This document shows, one piece after another, positions 1-6,168 of a stretch of DNA of 10,684 nucleotides (position 1 is its first letter; each line of letters begins with the position of its first letter). The position numbers were made by a program, and so were the translations under genes. Origin of the DNA: Candidatus Caldipriscus sp. T1.2 (GTDB lineage Bacteria; Hydrothermota; Hydrothermia; LBFQ01); NCBI GenBank assembly GCA_000980735.1, contig LBFQ01000068.1, positions 2,250 to 12,933 on the forward strand, given 5' to 3'. The notes below the pieces were generated by a model that had not been told where the DNA came from, ran no database searches, and saw only the letters and a list, made by a program, of their open reading frames with translations.

Positions 1-1
1 C

Positions 2-889
2 GGTAGAACTTACGCTTCTATGTCCGTAAGCGCTTCTAAAACCATCCACAAGAGGTATTTCGGACCTCTTATGCCCGGCGTATTTTTCGTACCTTATCCG
101 AACGCGTACAGGCCCCCCTTCAATGCCCCTGCGGATAAAGCATCCGATCAGCTCATAGACTACATAGAGAATACCCTTTTTGCTAGGATTGTACCACCCG
201 AGGAAGTAGCAGCGTTTATCTTTGAGCCGATACAAGGGGAGGGCGGGTACGTATTTCCCCTTGAGGATTTCTTCCCAAAGCTCAGAAAACTTGCGGACAA
301 ATACGGGTTCCTCCTAATAGACGATGAGGTTCAGGCGGGATTGGGTAGGACGGGCAAGTGGTTCGCCATAGAGCACTATAATACACAGCCCGACATTATT
401 ACCATAGCCAAGGGTATAGCATCCGGGATGCCCATGGGTGCTTTCATAGCCAGGGAAGGTTTGATGGATAAATGGCCTATGGGAGCCCACGCGAATACTT
501 TCGGAGGAAATCCGGTAGCAGCCGCTGCGGCCCTTGCTACCCTTGAGCTAATAGAAAACGAGCTTATGGAGAACGCTAGGGTAGTGGGGGAGTATTATCT
601 GGAAAAACTTAAGGAGCTTCAAAAGGATTTTGAAGAAATAGGGGATGTCAGGGGTAAGGGATTGATGATAGGCATAGAGTTCGTGAAGGATAGGGAGACA
701 AAGAAGTATTATCCCGAGTTCAGGGATAAGGTGGTGCTGAAGAGTTTTCAGAAGGGCGTACTTTTCTTGGGTTGCGGTCCTTCCGCTTTGAGGATAGCGC
801 CCCCATTGATAATAACTAAGGAGCACGTGGATATTGCGGTGGACGTCTTGGCGGAGGCGATTAAGGAGACGAGGGAGGAGATAAAATAA
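2..889 (+). CDS. PLP-dependent class-III aminotransferase (GABA/acetylornithine aminotransferase family), 5' truncated
   Basis: This is the C-terminal two thirds of a fold-type I PLP aminotransferase; the frame is open to the window edge, so the true start lies outside. The ATG at 20 is internal, because residues just before it (GRTYAS) continue the family's conserved GRT...S.SASK block. Numbering from that Met, EPIQGEGGY is at about 69-77, the cofactor-ring motif DDEVQ at 101-105, and the Schiff-base lysine is K131 in ITIAKG (codon 410-412). HANTFGGNP and the C-terminal GDVRGKGLMIGIEF follow. The pattern resembles archaeal and bacterial enzymes annotated as 4-aminobutyrate or acetylornithine aminotransferase, a group that also holds broad-specificity amino-acid racemases (family knowledge). 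Substrate therefore cannot be set from sequence. About 120-150 N-terminal residues are missing. Its TAA stop overlaps the presumed ruvB start. Confidence 0.9.
   Translation, partial: GRTYASMSVSASKTIHKRYFGPLMPGVFFVPYPNAYRPPFNAPADKASDQLIDYIENTLFARIVPPEEVAAFIFEPIQGEGGYVFPLEDFFPKLRKLADKYGFLLIDDEVQAGLGRTGKWFAIEHYNTQPDIITIAKGIASGMPMGAFIAREGLMDKWPMGAHANTFGGNPVAAAAALATLELIENELMENARVVGEYYLEKLKELQKDFEEIGDVRGKGLMIGIEFVKDRETKKYYPEFRDKVVLKSFQKGVLFLGCGPSALRIAPPLIITKEHVDIAVDVLAEAIKETREEIK
874..888 (+). promoter_or_regulatory. Shine-Dalgarno and presumed ATA start codon of ruvB
   Basis: GGAGGAG at 874-880 is followed after 5 nt by ATA at 886-888, in frame with RuvB. No ATG, GTG or TTG exists in this frame between the upstream stop (TAA 862-864) and the conserved RuvB N-terminus. 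ATA and the aminotransferase stop TAA share the tetranucleotide ATAA (886-889). This is the usual ATGA coupling overlap with one G-to-A change, which alters the start and the stop at once. It is either a genuine AUA start or a sequence error. Confidence 0.6.
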
Positions 890-1830
890 GGCCGCAGAGG
901 CTTGAGGAATTCGTAGGGCAAAAACATATAATTGAAAACTTAAAGGTTTATATTTCGGCTGCTAAGGGAAGGGGAGAACCCCTTGAACACGTACTTCTGA
1001 TAGGACCTCCAGGGCTTGGTAAGACAACCTTGGCGCACATAATAGCTAAGGAGATGGATGTACCTTTAAAAGCCGCATCCGGACCCTCCCTTGAGAGACC
1101 CGCAGACCTTGCGGGGATCTTAACCTCCCTACCAAAAAACGGTATCCTATTTATTGACGAAATACATAGGATCCCTAAACCGGTTGAAGAGTTCTTGTAT
1201 ACAGCCATGGAGGACTTTTACATTGACGTTGTGGTTGATAAGGGTCCAGGGGCAAAGACTTTAAGGCTTTACCTTCAAAAATTCACCCTTATAGGCGCCA
1301 CGACGAGGATGGGGCTCTTATCGAAACCCCTCCTTATGAGGTTTGGGATTGTCTTCCGCCTTGATTATTACTCACCGGATGAAATTTTGGAGATCCTAAA
1401 AAGAAATGCGAAGGCTATAGGGATTGAAGCGGAGGAGGGGGCGCTTATGGAGATAGCAAGGAGGTCAAGGGGGACACCTAGGGTTGCTAACAACCTTTTA
1501 AAGAGGGTGAGGGACTTCTTACAAAGTATGGGAGAAAGCTTATTGACAACGGAAAAGACCCTTATGGCTTTGGAGAAACTCGGGATAGATGAACTCGGTT
1601 TAACAGAGGAGGATATTAGGTATTTGAGGGTACTTTATGTAAAGTTCGGAGGGGGACCGGTGGGGTTGAAGACCCTTTCCGCGGCGCTATCGGAGGATGA
1701 GGGAACCATAGAAGAGGTAATAGAACCTTACCTATTAAGGGAGGGGTTGATAGAGAGGACACCGAGGGGTAGGGTATTGACCCTTAGAGGGCTTGAACAT
1801 ATAAAGGGTAAAGTAAAGGCTGGATTATGA
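886..1830 (+). CDS. ruvB: Holliday junction branch-migration helicase RuvB
   Basis: RuvB is the AAA+ motor that with RuvA drives branch migration of Holliday junctions. With the ATA start the protein is 314 aa. The N-terminus (RPQRLEEFVGQ) matches the family's RPxxLxxFxGQ block, followed by Walker A GPPGLGKT (40-47), SGPSLERP, Walker B FIDEIHR (DE at 91-92), sensor 1 GATTR (about 137-141) and sensor 2 RGTPRVAN (about 197-204). The C-terminal winged helix has LGIDELGL, KFGGGPVGL and the final RTPRGR. It lacks the roughly 20 residues usually preceding the RPxxL block, consistent with a start fused to the upstream stop. The first in-frame standard start, TTG at 1030, lies after Walker A and cannot give a working ATPase. 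The arginine-finger segment reads PLLMRFG where most RuvBs have PLRDRFG; the second Arg is kept. It overlaps the next gene by ATGA (1827-1830). Confidence 0.93.
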   Translation: MRPQRLEEFVGQKHIIENLKVYISAAKGRGEPLEHVLLIGPPGLGKTTLAHIIAKEMDVPLKAASGPSLERPADLAGILTSLPKNGILFIDEIHRIPKPVEEFLYTAMEDFYIDVVVDKGPGAKTLRLYLQKFTLIGATTRMGLLSKPLLMRFGIVFRLDYYSPDEILEILKRNAKAIGIEAEEGALMEIARRSRGTPRVANNLLKRVRDFLQSMGESLLTTEKTLMALEKLGIDELGLTEEDIRYLRVLYVKFGGGPVGLKTLSAALSEDEGTIEEVIEPYLLREGLIERTPRGRVLTLRGLEHIKGKVKAGL

Positions 1831-3482
1831 CGATAGGAAGCGGAGCATTTTTGATACCTTTTTATTCCCTTAACTTCTTCATTGGCACAAATCCATCTTT
1901 ACCAATATTCGAGATGGCTTTTTCAAACCCCAACACCCTATTTTATCTCTCCAGCTCCCTATCAAACAGGTTATCATCTCCGAGCTTAAAGCTCCCGGAT
2001 GTTTGCGCCACGCTTACCAAACTCTCCGGTTCAAATCTCCGTGTGGGTTTAATATCCGACCCTTACCTTGAGGCAATTAAGGACATTTCCGGCGACAATC
2101 CCCTTGGGAAGTTCATATTTGACAACTACCCAAAACTCCCAAAAAGCACCATAGATTCCCTCCAAATGCTAACCTCCTTCATCCCGAGGAGAATAAATCT
2201 TTTAACCACCGCGATTTTGAAGGTTTATTTATCCTCAAAGGTGAATCCCCCGGAAGGTTGGAAGGGCTATATTTGGGACAGTTTAGAGATTGATAGGAAG
2301 ATAGCCTTTGAAGAGGAGGGCCTTAAGAGGTTTAATAGGGAGAGGGTATCTTACGCCTTTCAGATCCTTTGTGTTTTAATGGATTCATTAAAGGAAGAGG
2401 TAAAAAGGAGGGAGGCGGAGATTAAAAGCTTTTACCTTCCTACGCCTATAGGTTATATCTCCTTCGGCTCAACCAAAACGGATACATTTCCAAACTCCAT
2501 TATAGTCGTGGATGCTGGAGGGGATGATTATTACAATGGGGTTAAGATTGGTTTGGACTTCGCGGGAAACGATGTATATAATGGAAATATAGCCTTTGCC
2601 CTGTTTGATGTAAGCGCCTTTCTTGATCTTGGTGGAAACGATAGTTATGATGGAGAATTTGTGGGAAGCGCATTTTTCGGATATAGCATCTTGATGGATT
2701 TTGATGGGGATGACAACTATAAATGTAAGGTGTTTTGCTTAGGGGCGGGTTATAACGGTGGTAGCATAACCATAGATCTTTCCGGAAACGATAGTTATTA
2801 CTCCATATCGAAGGCGCAGGGTTTCGGGTGGGTTGGTGGGGTTGGGATTTTGGCAGACGTTCAAGGAAACGATGTGTATAGGCTTGAAGATTCCGTTCTA
2901 TATTTCCCTTCCCCCCAAAGCCCAAAGCATAATACGAGCTTGGGGCAGGGTATGGGTTTTGGAGAGAGGAGGGACTTCCTTAACGGGGTATCCCTTGGAG
3001 GGGGTTTGGGGATCTTACTGGATATAAGCGGGGATGATAGGTACTTCTCGCACGTTTTTTCTCAAGGTTCCGGTTATTGGCTTGGAATTGGGGTTCTTTA
3101 CGATGGAGGTGGAAATGACGCGTATTCGGGAGTTTGGTACTCGCAGGGGGCAAGCGCGCACTTTGGGATAGGGGCACTATACGATCTAAGCGGTGATGAC
3201 GTTTATTACTCAAGTTTATCAACATCTCAAGGGGTTGGACACGACTTTTCTTACGGTATCCTCGTTGATGGAGGTGGGAACGATACGTATAAATGCGGAA
3301 ACCTATGTTTGGGTAGTGGAAGCGCGCAGGGCGTAGGCATCTTTTGGGACCTTGATGGGAATATGAAAACCTCAATATCGGGTAAAGGGTTGGGTTTTGA
3401 GAGCCCATCCGCGGATAGTACCTCCTTCAGGTTTTACTTTCCAACAAAGGGTTTAGTTTGTAAAGGTAAATCCTGCCCGTAA
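1827..3482 (+). CDS. Uncharacterised protein with ten 27-residue GDDxY/QG tandem repeats (predicted beta-solenoid)
   Basis: I do not recognise a named family. The 551-residue protein has two parts. Residues 1-210 are hydrophobic at the very start (FLIPFYSLNFFIG), Ser/Pro/Leu-rich to about 70, then apparently helical with a charged stretch at 185-200. Residues 229-515 hold ten copies of D-x-x-G-[N/D]-D-x-Y plus one decayed copy, mostly 27 residues apart, separated by segments of the type SQGxGxxxGIGxLxD. Gly/Asp/Tyr spacing suggests a beta-solenoid whose Asp-rich turns could bind calcium, as in RTX repeats (inference). I recall similar hypothetical repeat proteins in diverse Gram-negative bacteria, with no known function. 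The first residues could be a non-classical signal peptide, but no basic n-region is seen. The start ATG is fixed by the ATGA overlap with ruvB and by AAAGG 7 nt upstream. Cysteines pair as CxxxC within two repeats and near the C-terminus. Confidence 0.75.
   Translation: MTIGSGAFLIPFYSLNFFIGTNPSLPIFEMAFSNPNTLFYLSSSLSNRLSSPSLKLPDVCATLTKLSGSNLRVGLISDPYLEAIKDISGDNPLGKFIFDNYPKLPKSTIDSLQMLTSFIPRRINLLTTAILKVYLSSKVNPPEGWKGYIWDSLEIDRKIAFEEEGLKRFNRERVSYAFQILCVLMDSLKEEVKRREAEIKSFYLPTPIGYISFGSTKTDTFPNSIIVVDAGGDDYYNGVKIGLDFAGNDVYNGNIAFALFDVSAFLDLGGNDSYDGEFVGSAFFGYSILMDFDGDDNYKCKVFCLGAGYNGGSITIDLSGNDSYYSISKAQGFGWVGGVGILADVQGNDVYRLEDSVLYFPSPQSPKHNTSLGQGMGFGERRDFLNGVSLGGGLGILLDISGDDRYFSHVFSQGSGYWLGIGVLYDGGGNDAYSGVWYSQGASAHFGIGALYDLSGDDVYYSSLSTSQGVGHDFSYGILVDGGGNDTYKCGNLCLGSGSAQGVGIFWDLDGNMKTSISGKGLGFESPSADSTSFRFYFPTKGLVCKGKSCP
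2511..3371 (+). repeat. Protein-coding tandem repeat, about 81 nt (27 aa) per unit, ten units plus one degenerate
   Basis: D-x-x-G-[N/D]-D-x-Y motifs begin at residues 229, 244, 267, 291, 317, 344, 399, 426, 453 and 481; a decayed copy starts at 508 (WDLDGN, Asp-Tyr lost). Spacings are 15, 23, 24, 26, 27, 55, 27, 27, 28 and 27. The array therefore becomes regular toward the C-terminus, and the 55 step equals two units with an insertion (residues about 355-385) and one lost motif. DNA conservation between units is low apart from short identical stretches such as GGAAACGATAGTTAT (2634-2648 and 2784-2798). The units are thus old rather than recently duplicated. Confidence 0.8.
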
Positions 3483-3493
3483 AATTGCAGGTT

Positions 3494-4276
3494 ATGATCC
3501 TTATTCTTTCGCAAGTACAGGTTTATCCGGAACAAATATTTTCCTTCGCGGAGGAGCTATATTCGGAGGGGAAATATAGGGAAGCGGCCTTGGAATACAT
3601 AAGGTTCTTCTCCTTATTCCCCCAAAGTGACTCCGCGGATTACGCCCACTTTATGGCGGGATATTCTTATAAAATGGCAAAATTGTTGGATTTTGCGGAG
3701 GAGATTTTTAAGAGGCATATAAGGGAGAAGAGGAGGGGGATGGTTTGGGCGCATTACGAGTTAGCAAAGATATACCTTTACAAGGGTGATACCTTCAAGT
3801 TTTACGAGCAACTCTCAGAAATGCCGGAAAATTCATTGCAAAGAAAATCCCTGGTAGCTTGGATGAAACTTCAAGATGGGAATTGGGTGGAGGCGAAAAG
3901 GGCGGTGGAAGGTACGGTTTTGGAGAGGTACGTTAAGGATCCACAGCTTAAATCTCCGAGAAAAGCGGCTTTGTTATCTATAGTTCCCGGATTGGGAAGG
4001 TACTGGCTTGGGGATAGGGGAACCGCCCTTATGGGTTTCTTCACCGTGACGGGCTTTTATGCCTTGGGATTTTATTACAAGTTCAAGGAGAAAAGGGATA
4101 TTCCCGCTTACGCTTCCTTCGGAGCGGGTTTAGCATTCCATGCCGGGCAGATATACGGTTCTTATGTATTTGCGAAGGTTTTAAATAGGGAGAGGTGGAG
4201 GGAGCTTTTGGAGGAGTATTCAAGGGCGGTGGAAAATTTTATGAACCCAAAGTTTGAGGATTTCTTTAAGAGATGA
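3494..4276 (+). CDS. TPR-repeat protein with C-terminal membrane segments (TM2-like PGLGxxxxGD motif)
   Basis: The 260-residue protein starts with a short hydrophobic stretch (MILILSQVQV), then about four TPR-like helical hairpins: residues 12-46 (AEELYSEGKYREAALEYIRFF), 50-78, 86-108 and 117-145 (WMKLQDGNWVEAKRA). After SPRKAALLSIVPGLGRYWLGD (about 154-174) come two probable membrane helices, 178-196 and 206-226, and a charged tail. The S-x-x-x-A-x-x-S-x-x-PGLG-x-x-Y/W-x-G motif resembles that of TM2-like and related small membrane proteins with a TPR front end in several bacterial phyla. Cellular location is inferred as envelope-associated. I chose ATG 3494, 11 nt after the preceding stop; a TTG at 3485 would add three residues but has no ribosome site. 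It overlaps the next gene by ATGA (4273-4276). Pairing with the repeat protein suggests a common envelope role, which is inference. Confidence 0.75.
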   Translation: MILILSQVQVYPEQIFSFAEELYSEGKYREAALEYIRFFSLFPQSDSADYAHFMAGYSYKMAKLLDFAEEIFKRHIREKRRGMVWAHYELAKIYLYKGDTFKFYEQLSEMPENSLQRKSLVAWMKLQDGNWVEAKRAVEGTVLERYVKDPQLKSPRKAALLSIVPGLGRYWLGDRGTALMGFFTVTGFYALGFYYKFKEKRDIPAYASFGAGLAFHAGQIYGSYVFAKVLNRERWRELLEEYSRAVENFMNPKFEDFFKR

Positions 4277-4992
4277 GGTCGGGGATAGACGAGGCGGGTC
4301 TGGGTCCCAAGGTGGGATCATTATTCGTGGTTGGGGTTGATGTGGAGGGGGATTTGGGCGGGATAAGGGAAAGTAAGGAGCTCTTTAGGAGGAATTTGAA
4401 GGGATATAGTATTGGTGAGGGGATCGTTATAAGTTCCCTTTATGGTTTGGGGATTCCGCATAGGACCGCCGGGGAACTTTTTTATAACCTTTTCGGATGG
4501 GCGGAAGGATTCCTCTATGAACTTGAAATACCAACCTTTGGGGGGAAATACATGGATCTTCCCTTTAGGGTGATAAGAATTTCGGCGAGGAGGATCCCAG
4601 CCAAAAACTTAAGGAAAAATAGGTTTTTGGAGGACGCGAAGGCGATATGCGAAATTGCGGAAAGTTTGGAGGGGAGGGAAATTATCGCGGGAATAGCGGG
4701 GGGATTTAGAGATTATGGGAGATTTTTGAAGGGTTGGGAATTGGATGGGAAATTTTTTAGGAAAGGGGGGAAAATTTTGGGGTTTGAAGTTTCGGCGGAT
4801 AAGAATTTTGGGGAGGTTGCCCTTGCCTCCATTTTTGCCAAATACCTTAGGGAGTTGGAGATGAAAGCATTGAGCGCCCTTTTGGGATTTTACGAAACAA
4901 TCCCCTATTTCAGTGGTTATCCATCGGATAAAAAAACCGAAAGTTTGATAAAAACCCTTAAAAGTTTGGGCCTTGAGGAGTTTATAAGGTGA
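4273..4992 (+). CDS. Divergent RNase HII-like protein with altered active site
   Basis: The 239 residues follow the RNase HII (rnhB) plan: GIDEAG at 4-9 giving the first two acidic residues D6 and E7, RESKEL (32-37) for the usual DSKKL, ADKNFGEVALASIFAKY (175-191) for the KAD...ASI.AK block with D176 as the fourth acidic residue, and SGYPSDKKT (214-222) near the C-terminus. RNase HII normally nicks RNA-DNA junctions using D-E-D-D and two metals. Two key positions differ. The segment aligning with the third Asp (usual VDGN/F) reads IAGGF at 141-145, with Ala in place of Asp. The ribonucleotide-recognising GRG motif after DEA is GLG. It may be a pseudoenzyme or have a shifted substrate; D147 two residues after the motif is a possible substitute. 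Start is fixed by the ATGA overlap with the TPR gene. The 3' end overlaps yggU by 11 bp, tail to tail. Confidence 0.75.
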   Translation: MRSGIDEAGLGPKVGSLFVVGVDVEGDLGGIRESKELFRRNLKGYSIGEGIVISSLYGLGIPHRTAGELFYNLFGWAEGFLYELEIPTFGGKYMDLPFRVIRISARRIPAKNLRKNRFLEDAKAICEIAESLEGREIIAGIAGGFRDYGRFLKGWELDGKFFRKGGKILGFEVSADKNFGEVALASIFAKYLRELEMKALSALLGFYETIPYFSGYPSDKKTESLIKTLKSLGLEEFIR

Positions 4993-5209
4993 TCTTTATA
5001 TCAAAGGTTTTTAACCTTGATGTCTCGCCCGAAATTAGTTTTATCCTTTCCTTAGGGATTTTGAAAAACTCCGACAAAACTTCCACAACCCTTTTATTTG
5101 CCTTTCCCTTTTCCGGCGGTTCTCTAACCGCAACCTCGTAAAATCTCGAACTTATCTCCTTAACATATTCAACTTTTGATTTCGGTTTTACCCGCACTTT
5201 TATTATCAT
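4982..5209 (-). CDS. DUF167/YggU family protein
   Basis: The 75-residue product carries the whole DUF167 signature: VRVKPKS near the start, FYEVAVREPPEKGKANKRVVEVLS in the middle (the conserved V.EPP..GKAN..) and IKLISGETSRLKTFDI at the end. The family is a small alpha/beta fold found across bacteria, archaea and eukaryotes, with no settled biochemical role. Start ATG 5209 is chosen because it forms the ATGA overlap with the stop of the upstream CBS-like gene and has a purine-rich GAAGGGG 5-6 nt before it; a longer form from TTG at 5233 would add only a Gly/Glu-rich tail. It is the last gene of the leftward operon. Confidence 0.9.
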   Translation of the reverse strand: MIIKVRVKPKSKVEYVKEISSRFYEVAVREPPEKGKANKRVVEVLSEFFKIPKERIKLISGETSRLKTFDIKITL

Positions 5210-6168
5210 ATTAGCCCCTTCTCCCTCAACCAATCCTCGTTAAAAACCTTTGAAAGGTACCTGAAACCACTATCAGGTATTATTACAACCACGAGCTTAT
5301 ATCCGTCGTTCTCCCTTAAGTACTTATAAGTTCCCGCAAGGGCAGCACCCGCCGAGCTTCCCGAGAGTATCCCATCAACAACCGCAAGTTTCCTCGCCCA
5401 TTCGTAAGCCTCCTTATCCTCCACCCTGTATATCCTGTCGATGTAATTAAAATCTATGGTGGATGGTATGAAATCCTCCCCTATGCCCTCTATGAGGTAC
5501 TGATGCGCCTCCTCCCATTTTCCCTTATAAAAGTAATCGTAATAAACGGATCCCACGGGATCCACCGCCACAGTCTCAACATTCTTCCTCTCCTTTAGGA
5601 ACTTGCCAACCCCCGTTAGAGTTCCCCCTGTCCCTATTCCCGCCACAACAACATCCACTTTACCTTCCGTATCCTCCCATATTTCCGGTCCGGTGGTTAA
5701 ATAATGAGCCAAGGGATTTGCTGGGTTTTCATATTGATTTAGGTATATTCCTCCCCTTTCCTCCGCTATCCTTTTAGCAACCGAATAATAGCTTTCGGGT
5801 GATTCGGGAGGAACATTTGTGGGACATATTATAACTTCTGCGCCCAAAGCCTTCAAAAGGTCTATCTTCTCCTTTGAAACCTTGTCAGGAACCGTTAAAA
5901 CACACTTATACCCTTTTAAAAGGCAAACCAAGGCGACCCCAGCTCCCGTATTCCCCGATGTTGATTCAACCACCGTCATACCTGGTTTTAATATACCCCT
6001 CTTCTCCGCATCTTCTATCATATGTATCGCTATCCTGTCCTTAACGCTACCCATAGGGTTGAAGGATTCAAGCTTTAATACCACCTCCGCTTTAAATTCT
6101 TTAAATAGCCTCGTTCTAACTAATGGGGTTTTCCCAACAAGCTCAAGTATAGAGTCGTAAATTCTCAT
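5206..6168 (-). CDS. Cystathionine beta-synthase/cysteine synthase-type PLP enzyme, catalytic core only
   Basis: This 320-residue fold-type II PLP enzyme has K43 in GSVKDR as Schiff-base lysine, TSGNTG (70-75) as substrate loop, GIGTGGT (177-183) binding the PLP phosphate and PDSGFRYLSK (298-307). Blocks such as PTNVPPESPESYYSVA, NQYENPANPLAHY, VEGIG-type EGIGEDFIPSTID and the end DWLREKGLI follow cystathionine beta-synthase more than CysK or CysM. CBS joins serine and homocysteine; close relatives make cysteine from O-acetylserine and sulfide, so the substrate is open. It ends where the catalytic core of human CBS ends and has no Bateman (CBS-domain) regulatory module. An excellent Shine-Dalgarno (6182-6174) precedes the ATG. 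It overlaps both the rhomboid gene (ATGA 6168-6165) and yggU (ATGA 5209-5206). Confidence 0.9.
   Translation of the reverse strand: MRIYDSILELVGKTPLVRTRLFKEFKAEVVLKLESFNPMGSVKDRIAIHMIEDAEKRGILKPGMTVVESTSGNTGAGVALVCLLKGYKCVLTVPDKVSKEKIDLLKALGAEVIICPTNVPPESPESYYSVAKRIAEERGGIYLNQYENPANPLAHYLTTGPEIWEDTEGKVDVVVAGIGTGGTLTGVGKFLKERKNVETVAVDPVGSVYYDYFYKGKWEEAHQYLIEGIGEDFIPSTIDFNYIDRIYRVEDKEAYEWARKLAVVDGILSGSSAGAALAGTYKYLRENDGYKLVVVIIPDSGFRYLSKVFNEDWLREKGLI

Noticed and set aside
20..22. ATG at 20 as start of the aminotransferase
   Set aside because: The frame continues upstream with conserved GRT residues and the gene runs off the window edge.
1030..1032. TTG at 1030 as start of ruvB
   Set aside because: It would remove the Walker A motif and the conserved N-terminal block encoded just upstream in the same frame.
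1990..2110. Short minus-strand frame within the pyrimidine-rich part of the repeat gene
   Set aside because: About 40-50 codons, no start codon or ribosome site, and closed by stops on both sides.
2511..3371. CRISPR or DNA-level tandem repeat
   Set aside because: Periodicity is at protein level; nucleotide identity between units is low and the frame is intact.
2542..3408. Two long open frames antisense to the repeat gene (127 and 142 codons)
   Set aside because: Rich in His, Arg, Pro and Tyr as expected from the complement of Gly/Asp/Tyr repeat codons, with no recognisable domain or ribosome site, and fully inside a real gene.
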